Source: Haloarcula salina
GTDB lineage: Archaea; Halobacteriota; Halobacteria; Halobacteriales; Haloarculaceae
Reading direction: 5' to 3'
Assembly (NCBI RefSeq): GCF_010119195.1
Contig: NZ_WRXL01000007.1
Location: forward strand, 124,001-188,000
Length of the DNA stretch: 64,000 bases
The position numbers and the translations under genes are program-made. The notes under the pieces were generated by a model, which was not told the origin of the DNA, ran no database searches, and saw nothing but the letters and a program-made list of their open reading frames with translations. Numbering within the stretch: position 1 is the stretch's first letter; each line of letters opens with the position of its first letter. Shown piece by piece: positions 41,464 to 49,991 of this stretch.

Positions 41464-41907
41464 ATGAAATACTTCGAGGATATCGAAGTCGGTGATCGGC
41501 GGAAGTTCGGCGCGTACGAGGTCACGAAAGCCGAGATCGTCGAGTTCGCCGAGAAGTACGACCCGCAACCGTTCCACCTCGACGAGGAGGCGGCAAAGGA
41601 GTCGATGTTCGGCGAACTCATCGCCTCGGGCTGGCAGACGGCGGCCATCTGCATGCGCCTGTCCGTCGAGCACGTCACCGACGTGGCGACACTCGGCGGA
41701 CTCGGCGTCGACAGCCTCCGGTGGCACACTCCCCTCCGCCCCGGCGACACGCTCCGCGTCGAAACTGAGGTCCGGGACAAACGGCCGTCAGAGCGACGCG
41801 ACGACCGAGGGTACGTCACGCGGCACGTCGAGGGACTGACCGACGACGGCACCCGGATCATCTCCTACGACGGGATCGAAATCGTCGCGCGTGAGACCGA
41901 CGACTGA
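41464..41907 (+). CDS. MaoC-family hot-dog dehydratase, 147 aa
   Basis: A single hot-dog domain with the R-specific hydratase motif: FAEKYDPQPFHLDEEAAKES (Asp and His of the hydratase site) then FGELIASGWQTAAICMRLSV. It would hydrate or dehydrate an enoyl-CoA or similar thioester. Monocistronic; it has no obvious link to the arginase island. The substrate is not assignable. Confidence 0.85.
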   Translation: MKYFEDIEVGDRRKFGAYEVTKAEIVEFAEKYDPQPFHLDEEAAKESMFGELIASGWQTAAICMRLSVEHVTDVATLGGLGVDSLRWHTPLRPGDTLRVETEVRDKRPSERRDDRGYVTRHVEGLTDDGTRIISYDGIEIVARETDD

Positions 41908-41987
41908 TCGAAGACTGATGGTGTTTTGATATAGCGACATACGATTTATTTGCTGTACTTCGATCACAATATTCGTGGAATTAGTCC

Positions 41988-42002
41988 TTCAAAACTCTTG
42001 AA
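41988..42002. terminator. Inverted repeat between convergent genes
   Basis: TTCAA-AACTC-TTGAA ends one base before the recombinase stop codon, in the 95-bp AT-rich gap between convergent genes. A possible bidirectional transcript-end signal; weak evidence. Confidence 0.3.
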
Positions 42003-43043
42003 CTACGGCAGCAACGTGTAAATTTCGGCGTCGTACACGTCTCGAACCCGTGAGCCCCACTCGTGCGTGTAGGTATCGATGACGTCCTGGGCGACATCGC
42101 CCCGGAGGTACTTGACGACGCCGCGATCCCCGGTTCGGTCCCGGAGATGCGTGGTGAAGAAGTGCCGGAAGTAGTGGGGCGTCACGTTCTCCTCCGCGCC
42201 GCCGCCGTCCGTGTACCACCCCATCTCCCGGGCGTGTGACTCCACGATGTGGTGGACCATGTCCGGCGTGACGCGCTGTCCCCAGCTATCCCGCGTCGAG
42301 ACGAACAGCGGTTCGGCGTCGGAGCGAGTGTCCGGCCGAATCGCCAGCCAGCGTCGCAACACGCCGGCCAGTTCGTCGTCTACGGGAATCGTCGTCTTCC
42401 GTTTTCGTTTGTTGGAAGCGGTCCGTTCTTCTCCGTTGACGACCGCACCGCGGGCCGGCATCGCGTCTACGAACAGCGAATCCGGCCGGCCATCGAGTCC
42501 CGCACGGACCGGCACGTCGGGACGCGGGCCGGGCGTCGCGAGGTTGAGGTCCCGAAGATCGAGGTTACACAGTTCGCCCGCTCGCATTCCCGTTTTCAAC
42601 AGGGTCACGACGAGCGCTCGTTCGAGCGGATGTGTGATGCGGGCGACGAACGTCCGCATCGCCGCGAGATCGAGCTCTCGACGGGTCGGGTCCGTGTTGA
42701 TGGATTCGTCCATCTCTTCCATGACGAGCGTCATCGGGTTGGACTCGAACGTGCCGACCTGATTCATGTAGGCGAAAAAGCGGTGCAGGTACGACGCGTA
42801 CGTGGCCACGGTACTCGGCTCTGTATCGCCCCGCAGACCGTGCACGTAGGCCATACAGTCCCTGTGTGAGGCGTCGGCGACCGGAATCGGTCGACCACCC
42901 TCGGCAAGAAACGACTCGAAGTCTCGGAGGACTCGTTCGTATGACTCGCGCGTGCGGTCACTCTTGCCGTGGTACGTGATGTCGTCGAGGAAGTACCCGA
43001 TCGGGTCCTCTCCGGCGCTCGGCGCGGCGGCGTCGGAACTCAT
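42003..43043 (-). CDS. Tyrosine recombinase (XerC/D-like), 346 aa
   Basis: A site-specific recombinase. The N-terminal core-binding SAM-like domain (~10-115) includes ESYERVLRDFESFLAEGG. The catalytic domain carries Arg in LLKTGMRAGELCNL, the His-x-x-Arg pair in HYFRHFFTTHL and the nucleophile Tyr at ~325 in VIDTYTHEWG. An ~35-residue insertion between the first Arg box and the beta sheet is common in haloarchaeal members. It overlaps the upstream small gene by 4 nt. No tRNA or attachment repeat lies nearby, so a resident recombinase is as likely as an element integrase. Confidence 0.88.
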   Translation of the reverse strand: MSSDAAAPSAGEDPIGYFLDDITYHGKSDRTRESYERVLRDFESFLAEGGRPIPVADASHRDCMAYVHGLRGDTEPSTVATYASYLHRFFAYMNQVGTFESNPMTLVMEEMDESINTDPTRRELDLAAMRTFVARITHPLERALVVTLLKTGMRAGELCNLDLRDLNLATPGPRPDVPVRAGLDGRPDSLFVDAMPARGAVVNGEERTASNKRKRKTTIPVDDELAGVLRRWLAIRPDTRSDAEPLFVSTRDSWGQRVTPDMVHHIVESHAREMGWYTDGGGAEENVTPHYFRHFFTTHLRDRTGDRGVVKYLRGDVAQDVIDTYTHEWGSRVRDVYDAEIYTLLP

Positions 43044-43462
43044 TCGTCCAGCACGTACCCGCCGTGGCGTCCGCTGTATCGCACACGGTCGTCCGACTGA
43101 AGTTCCTGCAACGTCTCGTCGAGTCGCTCCTCGATGTCGTCGGTCAGCTCGGCCACAAGGTCGTCCCAGTCGTAGTAATCTCCGTCCGCGAGAATGTCCT
43201 GCACCCGGTCTTTCAGGCCGTCGACCCCGGGGGTTTCGTCCGCGGAACCGGCTTCCTCGCCCGTCCCGTTATCGTCGGTTGCCACCGATGACTCGGATTC
43301 CGCGGTCTCGAAGCCGCTCCGGCCCGCCTGTACCATCGTTCGGACGAACTCGCTCTGACTCATGTCGAGTTCGTCGGCGTGTTCCGCCCACTCCGCTTTC
43401 TGGTAGGCGGGAACGTAGGTCCGAACCGTCGTTCGCTCCGTCGCGTCGCTCTCAGCGCTCAT
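43040..43462 (-). CDS. DUF5805-like DNA-binding partner of the recombinase, 140 aa
   Basis: An N-terminal ribbon-helix-helix-like region (RTYVPAYQKAEWAEHADELD, MSQSEFVRTMVQAGR), a Ser/Glu-rich linker (~55-80) and a C-terminal winged-helix-like segment (YYDWDDLVAELTDDIEERLD, LQSDDRVRYSGRHGGYVL). This layout and its fixed place in front of a tyrosine recombinase match what I recall as DUF5805. The 4-nt overlap (ATGA) with the recombinase means coupled translation. A role in guiding or regulating the recombinase is likely but not shown. Confidence 0.75.
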   Translation of the reverse strand: MSAESDATERTTVRTYVPAYQKAEWAEHADELDMSQSEFVRTMVQAGRSGFETAESESSVATDDNGTGEEAGSADETPGVDGLKDRVQDILADGDYYDWDDLVAELTDDIEERLDETLQELQSDDRVRYSGRHGGYVLDE

Positions 43463-44731
43463 AGTCTCCCCTCGAACGCCGTGTACTTCAATGTAGTCCT
43501 ACAGTCACTGATAAACACACTTATTTGGGTGTGTAGCACCCTATTTCGCCCCGATATGCATCATCTCGGATCCATAAGTGTCAATGACTCAACTATAGTG
43601 GCCACGTTCACAAATATAATCCCTATCGAGCAACAGCAGAATCGCTCCCGTCAGGTCGGCGAAACGATTGGTGGCGGCGGGCCCAGAGACATCGGCCGCC
43701 GTCCCCGGCGTTTCAGTTCGGTCACGGTTTGAGCGGACTCGGCCAAGGACTGCAGCGCGCTACCGGGTTCCCCGCGGGAGGTGTCGGTTCGGCGAGTGTC
43801 GACGTGGGGAGGTCCGCAGTCACTGTCGGGGCTAATATCCACACTGCCCGTGATGGGGGCCAAGGCGCGGTCCCGGCCACTTCTCGGTATACCACCGACG
43901 GTACCCAATAGGTGCCGGCGATTGCGGCCACGCAGAATACGCCCACGCGAGCCGTCGTCGACTCGTCTGGTGGCACCGTCGAGGGGGTGAACTCACTCAG
44001 CCTGCGTAGGCCGCCACCACACCCGTCCAGGCGGGATCGACAACGCAGTGAAGCCGGAAATCGGCGAATCGTTCCACTTTGGTCGTCGACCTTGGGCTTA
44101 GAAAACCGAGTCCCAGTTCGGCTTTACCCGTCCGTCACAATTCGGGGTCTGTCACGTGGATCGTCTTTTATCGAGGGAACGCGAACAGACACAGTCGATA
44201 GGTCCGGTAGTCCCCGGACAGGCAGCGGCCGACTATCCGCGAGCACTTCGCGCTCGGCCGGGTTTCATCAGTCGGGGTGTCAGAAGGCCGGGGCTGGTCA
44301 TCGTCTGCTCACAGGCCTGCAGTGCCCGTTTACGGGCTTGTGGAGGCCCGCTACTAACGCGAGGATTGCGCTCTTTAGAACGATAGCGAATCGTGGAGAG
44401 CCGAAGGTCCGATCTTCCTTCGTCCCGGCGAGCGAGTCGATGGCCCGCGAACCAAAGACGAAACTGCGGGCTTCTATGGGAGGAATTGAAACGAGGCACA
44501 CACCGACGCACGACGAGAGTGCGATCGGGTGTGCAGTGAATTTCCATGGTTACGATAGCTTTCGAACCGAGCTCTGTTACAGTACTATCGTCACCGTCAC
44601 GGGTGGCGCTCTGTTGCGCCTCTATCCGATTCCGACGCGTCCGAGACGAATCACATTACCGTCCGGGGTCCGTACCACCGCTATGGCGACTCGAACACCG
44701 GGCCAGCGAAACGCGATCGGAGGTGGTGTCG
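43463..44731. other. 1.27-kb low-coding region
   Basis: No convincing gene. Frames on both strands are short or have codon use unlike the neighbours. The best candidates are 43722-43976 (-), 84 codons opening MPPDESTTARVGVFCVAAIA with one hydrophobic stretch, and 44298-44501 (-), 67 codons using rare codons such as TTA, GTA and AGA; neither is recognised. A perfect hairpin GCCCGT-TT-ACGGGC lies near 44323-44336. GC is lower than in the flanks. This may be decayed sequence or hold an untranslated RNA. Confidence 0.45.
43527..43541. promoter_or_regulatory. Inverted repeat GGGTG-TGTAG-CACCC
   Basis: Perfect 5-bp arms flanked by TATTT on the left and TATTTCG on the right, just upstream of the TATA-like ATAAAC (43511-43516) of the DUF5805/recombinase operon. 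It could be an activator or repressor site, or a recombinase-related site. Confidence 0.4.
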
Positions 44732-44854
44732 ATGGCTAACGAAGCGCTGGTGCAACTGTTCATGATCGCGATCGTCTTGGTGGTGATAGTCGTCGGTCTC
44801 ATCGGCGGTTTCTACCTCGTCAAGTTCCTCGTCTCTTATACCTTCGAGTCGTAG
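44732..44854 (+). CDS. 40-aa single-pass membrane microprotein
   Basis: MANEALVQLFMIAIVLVVIV followed by VGLIGGFYLVKFLVSYTFES: one membrane helix (~8-32) with almost no soluble part. A strong Shine-Dalgarno GGAGGT (44719-44724) sits 7 nt before the ATG, unusual here and good support that the frame is translated. Such tiny proteins often attach to a transporter or sensor, but the neighbours give no partner and there is no known family I can name. Confidence 0.6.
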   Translation: MANEALVQLFMIAIVLVVIVVGLIGGFYLVKFLVSYTFES

Positions 44855-45195
44855 TCGCCGGGCGGGACCGAAGCCGGTTGGTGGCACCGAGGCCGCGACC
44901 GCACGTCTCAGTGCGTCTCAATGGATCGTCTCTAGGCTATTTGTTACCAAGGGATACGATGTTTGGTAACGATGCTTGTCTGGTAGCGAACTAATAAACT
45001 GCATTTCGCTATATCTAATGCCGGGAGTAGCTCCGGCGGTCTGTACGGTCGTTTTTGGAGCGAGCGAGTCGAACCGGACGACCGGTTTCTGCGGCTGTCT
45101 CCGCCTCTGGCGGGCATTTCCTGTCACCGCTTCCGGTTGCTGAAACGCTCGGATCGGTCAGTGGTGAGGATTCCCGGGACCACGAATCTCGTGTA
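44855..45195. other. Convergent intergenic region (341 bp)
   Basis: Lies between the 3' ends of the microprotein and mutarotase genes. It holds a perfect 8-bp inverted repeat GTTACCAA (44943-44950) / TTGGTAAC (44963-44970) with a 12-nt spacer and an AT-rich stretch 44985-45020. No gene recognised. Confidence 0.45.
44943..44970. repeat. 8-bp inverted repeat GTTACCAA...TTGGTAAC
   Basis: Perfect arms with a 12-nt spacer; a further GGTAGC follows. Position downstream of two convergent genes fits a transcript-end or protein-binding site. Confidence 0.4.
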
Positions 45196-45498
45196 TCACA
45201 CCATCCGATACACTTCGTCCATCCAGCTGTCGTCCGATTCGAGCGTGATTCCGGCCATCTCCTCGGCCCACTCGGCCTGTGCCTCGCTCCCTTCCATGAC
45301 CTCCTGAATCACGTCGGGGTCCTCGACCTCCATGAACCCGAAGACGTGGCCGTCCTTCTCGAAGACGCTGTAGGTCTCCAGCCCGGCGTCCGATTCGAGG
45401 TACGCCGCTTCGAGGGCGTCGGGGACGTTCTCGTGTTTCGCTCGGTACGCGTCTCGCTTCCCGTCCGCGATCTCCAGGTGGAACGCTATTCGCGCCAT
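45196..45498 (-). CDS. rhaM: L-rhamnose mutarotase, 100 aa
   Basis: Interconverts the anomers of L-rhamnose so that the pathway enzyme can use the sugar. The family (dimeric alpha/beta ferredoxin-like fold) is recognised from MARIAFHLEIADGKRDAYRA, KHENVPDALEAAYLES, ETYSVFEKDGHVFGFMEVED and WMDEVYRMV; length 100 aa is close to the ~104 aa norm. Tyr and His residues in the active-site positions (KHENV, YSVF) are retained. Divergent from glycerate kinase. It marks the start of the deoxy-sugar island and is the best clue that the sugar is L-rhamnose. Confidence 0.85.
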   Translation of the reverse strand: MARIAFHLEIADGKRDAYRAKHENVPDALEAAYLESDAGLETYSVFEKDGHVFGFMEVEDPDVIQEVMEGSEAQAEWAEEMAGITLESDDSWMDEVYRMV

Positions 45499-45606
45499 AC
45501 CGGCGGTTCGCTTGCCGGCGACAAATAGGTTGGGCGGGGCGTTCCCAGCCCCGTCGAGGCGCCGGAGCGAAGGCAGATTTTTACCGACCGGCGCGGAAGC
45601 ACGCGT

Positions 45607-46932
45607 ATGATCCGCAATCGCGACGCACTCGAGACGGACGATTCTCACCGGGTGGCCCTCGACTGCATCGAGGCGGCCATCGCGGCGGCCGCGCCGGAGA
45701 CCGCGACGGAATCAGCAGTCGCCCTCGACGGCGAGACGCTCACGGTCGGACCGACGAGCTACGACCTCGGCGAGTACGACGAGGTCGTCATCGTCGGCGG
45801 CGGAAAGGCCGGCGGCGGTGTGACCCGCGCGCTCGAAACGATTCTCGGTGATCGCCTCTCGGGCGGGCGACTCGTCGTCAAACAGCCCGTCGACGTGTCG
45901 GCCGTCGAGTGGTCGGTCGGCGATCACCCGCTGCCGTCCGAGCGGAACGTCCAGGCCACGGCCGAACTGCTCGAACTCGTCGACGAGGCCGACGACGACA
46001 CGCTCGTCCTGTTCGTCCTGACTGGCGGGGCCAGCGCGCTCCTGTCGGCGCCGACGGGCGACCTGACCATCGACGACCTGCAGGCGACGACCGACCGCCT
46101 GCTCGGCGGCGGCGTTCCGATCGAGGAGATCAACGCCGTCCGCAAACACCTCTCGGAGCTGAAGGGCGGGCAACTCGCGCGGCGGGCGGCCCCCGCGACC
46201 GTCGTCGGGCTTCTCGTCAGCGACGTGGTGGGTGACGACTTCTCGACTATCGGAAGCGGCCCCTCGGTCCCGGACGAGACGACGTACGCGGACGCGCTCG
46301 CGGTGTTCGACCGTCACGGCGTCTCGCCGCCGGAGGCCGTCCGCGAGCACCTCGAAGCGGGACGTGACGGCCAGGTCGCGGAGACGCCGTTCCCCGACGA
46401 TCCGGTCTTCGACCGCGTCCAGAACCACCTCGTCGGCGACAACGGCACCGCGCTTGACGCCGCCGCGGACGTGGCGCGCGCGGCCGACCACGACCCCCTC
46501 GTCCTCACGTCTCGCCTGCGCGGCGAGGCGCGCGAAGTCGCAAAACCGCTGGTCGCAGTCGCCGAGGAGGCGACGGTGACGGGGTCGCCGGTCGAACCGC
46601 CGGCGGTCCTGCTCGCGGGCGGCGAGACCACCGTTACCATCACCGGTGACGGCGGACAGGGCGGCCCGAATCAGGAGCTCGTCCTCTCGGGCGCGCTGGA
46701 CCACGACGGTGACGCGATCGTCGCCGCGGTCGACACCGACGGCGAGGACGGGAGCTCCGACGTGGCAGGCGCAATCGCCGACGCGGACGCGATAGCGGAC
46801 CGCGAACGGGCCCGCGAGGCGCTGCTGGCCAACGATGCGGGGTCGTATCTCTCGGAGATCGGCGCGACGATCGAGACCGGGCCGACCGGGACGAACGTCA
46901 ACGACGTGGTCGTCATCGTCGTCCCGGCGTAG
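45607..46932 (+). CDS. Glycerate 2-kinase (MOFRL/DUF4147 family), 441 aa
   Basis: Phosphorylates D-glycerate to 2-phosphoglycerate in archaeal sugar pathways. The N-terminal DUF4147 domain has VVIVGGGKAGGGVTRALETI and FVLTGGASALLSAP with INAVRKHLSELKGGQLARRA. The C-terminal MOFRL domain has LLAGGETTVTITGDGGQGGP followed by NQELVLS, and AVDTDGEDGSSDVAGA. Length is normal. Glycerate is not an intermediate of the diketo-hydrolase rhamnose route, so this gene may serve other sugars that share the island. Confidence 0.9.
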   Translation: MIRNRDALETDDSHRVALDCIEAAIAAAAPETATESAVALDGETLTVGPTSYDLGEYDEVVIVGGGKAGGGVTRALETILGDRLSGGRLVVKQPVDVSAVEWSVGDHPLPSERNVQATAELLELVDEADDDTLVLFVLTGGASALLSAPTGDLTIDDLQATTDRLLGGGVPIEEINAVRKHLSELKGGQLARRAAPATVVGLLVSDVVGDDFSTIGSGPSVPDETTYADALAVFDRHGVSPPEAVREHLEAGRDGQVAETPFPDDPVFDRVQNHLVGDNGTALDAAADVARAADHDPLVLTSRLRGEAREVAKPLVAVAEEATVTGSPVEPPAVLLAGGETTVTITGDGGQGGPNQELVLSGALDHDGDAIVAAVDTDGEDGSSDVAGAIADADAIADRERAREALLANDAGSYLSEIGATIETGPTGTNVNDVVVIVVPA

Positions 46933-46962
46933 CACCCGGCTGGTGAAAACGAAGACGCCGCC

Positions 46963-47814
46963 TCAGTTCCCGACGACGTGGTTCGTGAGCGTGCCGATGC
47001 CCTCGATCTCCGCCTCCGTCGTCTGGCCGGGCTCCAGCACGTCGACGGGGTCGCGGAAGATGCCGACGCCGCCGGGCGTCCCGGTGGAGATGACGTCGCC
47101 GGGCCGGAGCGTCATCGACTGGCTGATGTAGGAGACCAGTTCGCCCACGTCGAAGATGAACTGCTCCGTGTTCGATTCCTGTTTCGTCTCGCCGTCGACG
47201 CGCAGTGCGACGTCGACGTTGTTGGGGTCGAACGCCTCGTCGGCGACGAGCGTCGGCCCCATCGGCGCGAACGTGTCGTAGCTCTTGCCCCGGAAGAACT
47301 GCCCGTCGGACTGCTGGGCGGTCCGGCCGCTCACGTCGTTGACGACCGTGTAGCCGGCGACGTGGTCGTACGCGTCGGACTCGGAGACGCCCTTGGCACG
47401 CTCGCCGATGACGACGCCGAGTTCCACCTCGTAGTCGACCTGTTCCTCGCCGTCGGGATCCGGGTGGACGATGGGGTCGCCGGGATTGGTGACGGCCGTC
47501 GCGGCCTTGCCGAACAGCATCGGCCGCTCGGGGATTTCCTCGTCCTGTTCCTCGGCGTGGTCCCGGTAGTTGAGTCCGCAGCAGACGATCTTTCCGGGTC
47601 GCGGGACCGGAGCCAGCAGCGATACCTCGTCCGCGTCGACCTGCGTCAGCGCGTCGTGCTCGACGAGTCGCGCGACTTCCGACCGGTAGCTCGCGTCGCC
47701 GATGTCGGCGAGGGCGGGTTCGCCCTGCGGGAGGTCCGACAGCGCGTGGATCGTATCCGTTTCCTTCACGCCCCACGAAGGGCCTGTTCCGTCGGTGTAC
47801 CGAACGAATTGCAT
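46963..47814 (-). CDS. Fumarylacetoacetate hydrolase-family enzyme, likely 2,4-diketo-3-deoxy-L-rhamnonate hydrolase, 283 aa
   Basis: An FAH-fold C-C bond hydrolase. The metal ligands appear as the E-x-E pattern in YEVELGVVIGERAKG with Asp in YTVVNDVSGR; the fold ends PGDVISTGTPGGVGIFRDPV. In the diketo-hydrolase pathway such an enzyme splits 2,4-diketo-3-deoxy-L-rhamnonate into pyruvate and L-lactate. The L-rhamnonate dehydratase, mutarotase and lactate-oxidation genes nearby support that role over aromatic degradation, but sequence alone gives only the FAH family. ATG at 47814, with TATA-like ACTTAAAGC at 47839-47847. Divergent from the IclR gene. Confidence 0.85.
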   Translation of the reverse strand: MQFVRYTDGTGPSWGVKETDTIHALSDLPQGEPALADIGDASYRSEVARLVEHDALTQVDADEVSLLAPVPRPGKIVCCGLNYRDHAEEQDEEIPERPMLFGKAATAVTNPGDPIVHPDPDGEEQVDYEVELGVVIGERAKGVSESDAYDHVAGYTVVNDVSGRTAQQSDGQFFRGKSYDTFAPMGPTLVADEAFDPNNVDVALRVDGETKQESNTEQFIFDVGELVSYISQSMTLRPGDVISTGTPGGVGIFRDPVDVLEPGQTTEAEIEGIGTLTNHVVGN

Positions 47815-48158
47815 CGCTAGGCTAACCACGCCATCGGAACTTAAAGCTTGAGATGGAGACCGGCGATCGGTCCCAGTCGCGACAGACCGTCGTCCCCACT
47901 CCGTGCTGACGCGGCACGCAGTCCAGCGGCGGTCCGACCCCGCGTTCCGACATGCTCGGATCGACTCCGTCCCGTTCCCGAGAGCGAACCGGTCGGGAGC
48001 GCGTCACTCTTCGAGAACCACTTGTACGACTGTTTGTACAGGATCGATAGTGGACAGTGGCCGCAGATTCGCGCTGTGAGCCGTCTGTCGACGCACTGAT
48101 CGAGATAGAATCCGGCAATGGCGGAAATAATATATGGGCACGCGTCCGATATCGTTCC
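47815..48158. other. Divergent promoter region between FAH hydrolase and IclR genes
   Basis: 344 bp with a leftward TATA-like ACTTAAAGC (47839-47847) and a rightward AAATAATATAT (48125-48135). TGTAC (48023-48027) and GTACA (48036-48040) form a weak inverted pair. No gene recognised. The natural place for the IclR protein to act. Confidence 0.45.
48125..48135 (+). promoter_or_regulatory. TATA element of the sugar-island IclR gene
   Basis: AAATAATATAT, 24-34 nt upstream of the ATG at 48159, which supports that start and a leaderless mRNA. Confidence 0.55.
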
Positions 48159-48920
48159 ATGGACGAACGCACCGTGCCGATCAAGGCCGCGAAAGTCTCC
48201 TTCGACGTCATCGAGGCGTTGCGCGAGCGCGAGGGAGCCGGGGTCTCCGAACTCGCGACCGCGCTGGAGATGCCGACGAGCACCATCCACGACCACCTCC
48301 GAACGCTGGAACAGCAAGGCTACCTCGTCAAGGAAGACGGGGAGTACCGCGTCGGCGCGCGCTTTCTCGAACTGGGGGAGCAGGCCCGGTCGCGCAAGAA
48401 GGTGTACGGCATCGCCCGCCCCGAGGTCGACTCGCTGGCCGAGGAGACCGGCGAGCACGCGAACCTCCTCATCGAGGAGCACGGCCTCGGCGTGTTCCTC
48501 TACAAGGCCCGCGGCGAGGACGCGGTCAATCTCGATACCCACGCCGGGATGCGCGTGCTGTTACAGACGACGGCGCTCGGCAAGACGATCCTCGCCTACC
48601 GGCCGCGCGAGGAGGTCGAGGCGATACTCGACGAACACGGCCTCCCGGAGATCACGGCGAACACCGTCACCGACCGGGACGAACTGCTCGACGAACTGGA
48701 GACGATTCGAGAGCGCGGATACGCCCTCGACGACGAGGAACGGGTCCAGGGAATGCGCTGTGTGGCCGCGCCGATCCTCAGCGACGACCAGGAGGCCATC
48801 GCCGCGGTGAGCGTCTCCGGGCCGCGGAGTCGGATGGCCGGCGACCGCTACACCGAGGAGATTCCCGAACTCGTTCTCCGAAGCGCCAACGTCATCGAGG
48901 TCAACATGACGTACTCCTAG
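48159..48920 (+). CDS. IclR-family regulator of the deoxy-sugar island, 253 aa
   Basis: Winged helix (~5-65: IKAAKVSFDVIEALREREGA, VSELATALEMPTSTIHDHLR, TLEQQGYLVKEDGEYRVG) plus effector domain (~80-250: HANLLIEEHGLGVFLYKARG, LLQTTALGKTILAYRPREE, YALDDEERVQGMRCVAAPIL). It is paralogous to the IclR at 32197-33003 but distinct in sequence. Placed between the hydrolase gene and the dehydratase operon, it is the obvious candidate to control the pathway. Convergent with the LLM oxidoreductase gene. Confidence 0.9.
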   Translation: MDERTVPIKAAKVSFDVIEALREREGAGVSELATALEMPTSTIHDHLRTLEQQGYLVKEDGEYRVGARFLELGEQARSRKKVYGIARPEVDSLAEETGEHANLLIEEHGLGVFLYKARGEDAVNLDTHAGMRVLLQTTALGKTILAYRPREEVEAILDEHGLPEITANTVTDRDELLDELETIRERGYALDDEERVQGMRCVAAPILSDDQEAIAAVSVSGPRSRMAGDRYTEEIPELVLRSANVIEVNMTYS

Positions 48921-48956
48921 GGGCGACGGCGGGCCGCCGAGGAAACGGCGTCCCCG

Positions 48957-49988
48957 CTACCGGAACTCCGGCATGACCTCGTCGGCGAACAGCTCCATCC
49001 CGCCGGTGTCGGGGAAGTCGACGAACCAGCACTGGAACTTCGTGACGCCCGCCTCGATCCGGTCTTCGATGGCCGCGGCGCACTCCTCGGGCGTCCCCAT
49101 GATGAAGTACTCGCGGGCGTCTTCGGCCGTCTCGATGTCCGCCTGGTCCTGGTACTCCTCCTCGAACTGAATGGGCGTCATCAGGTCGACGAGCCGGTCG
49201 AACTTCTGTTCGTCGCGCGTGCAGATGACGTGCCCGTCCCACGAGTACTCGATGTCGTCGGGGTCGCGGCCGACCGTCTCGCAGTGGTCCTCGATGACGC
49301 CGATCTTGTGTTCCAGCGTGTCCACGTCGCCGTTGAACACGTCCGTGTTCCACACGTCAGCGTGCTTCGCGACGAGCTTGAGCGTGACCTGCTCGCCCTG
49401 GCCGCCGACGAGTATCGGCGGGTGGGGGTCCTGTACGGGCGTCGGTGCGCAGGAGGCGTCCTCGATCTGGTAGTGGTCGCCGTCGAAGCTCGCGCCCTCG
49501 CTGCCGGCGTCCCACATGCGCTTTATCAGGCGGATGGACTCGTCGAGGCGCATCAGCCGCTCGAAGCCGTCGCGGTACTCCCAGCCGTAGGCGTCGTACT
49601 CCGGTTCGTGCCAGCCCGCGCCGAGGCCGAGTTCGAGTCGTCCGTCGGAGATCACGTCGAGCGTCGCAGCCATCTTCGCGACCAGCGCGGGGTTGCGGTA
49701 GTCGTTACAGAGGACGAGCGAGCCGAGGTTGATGTCCTCCGTGAACCCGGCCATCGCCGAGAGGAGCGTCCAGCACTCGTACTCCGCGTGGTCGCGGCCG
49801 AGCATCAGATGGTCCGGGGCCCACGCGGCGTCGAAGCCCAACTCCTCCGCTTTCTCGATACCCATCCGCGTCGTCTCCCAGTCGAGCGCCTCGTACTCGG
49901 GCGTGTCCCGGTGGACCGGTTCGCCACCCGTTTCCTCCGGCGCGCCCGCGAACACCGGCACGTTGTACTCGAAGCTGATGTCCGTCAT
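48957..49988 (-). CDS. LLM-class (F420-dependent type) oxidoreductase, 343 aa
   Basis: A TIM-barrel luciferase-like protein of the branch that mostly uses coenzyme F420: MGIEKAEELGFDAAWAPDHL (first helix), INLGSLVLCNDYRNPALVAK, GRLELGLGAGWHEPEYDAYG (family signature), PPILVGGQGEQVTLKLVAKH and YFIMGTPEECAAAIEDRIEA. Members include F420-dependent glucose-6-phosphate dehydrogenase. It starts 3 bp after the L-rhamnonate dehydratase stop, so the two are co-transcribed. No short-chain rhamnose dehydrogenase is in the window, and this enzyme could oxidise the aldose (inference). Cofactor choice cannot be proven by eye. Confidence 0.85.
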   Translation of the reverse strand: MTDISFEYNVPVFAGAPEETGGEPVHRDTPEYEALDWETTRMGIEKAEELGFDAAWAPDHLMLGRDHAEYECWTLLSAMAGFTEDINLGSLVLCNDYRNPALVAKMAATLDVISDGRLELGLGAGWHEPEYDAYGWEYRDGFERLMRLDESIRLIKRMWDAGSEGASFDGDHYQIEDASCAPTPVQDPHPPILVGGQGEQVTLKLVAKHADVWNTDVFNGDVDTLEHKIGVIEDHCETVGRDPDDIEYSWDGHVICTRDEQKFDRLVDLMTPIQFEEEYQDQADIETAEDAREYFIMGTPEECAAAIEDRIEAGVTKFQCWFVDFPDTGGMELFADEVMPEFR

Positions 49989-49991
49989 CGG

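Noticed and set aside
42003-43462. Recombinase pair as the edge of a provirus or integrative element
   Set aside because: No tRNA target, no direct repeats at distance, no viral or plasmid genes on either side; flanking genes are ordinary metabolic genes.
44481-44492. GGAATTGAAAC, resembling the end of a CRISPR repeat
   Set aside because: Present once only; no repeat-spacer pattern and no cas gene in the window.
48957-49988. Bacterial luciferase or alkanesulfonate monooxygenase
   Set aside because: The GRLELGLGAGW and first-helix patterns and the archaeal setting fit F420-type LLM enzymes better, and no sulfur or flavin reductase genes are nearby; cofactor remains unproven.
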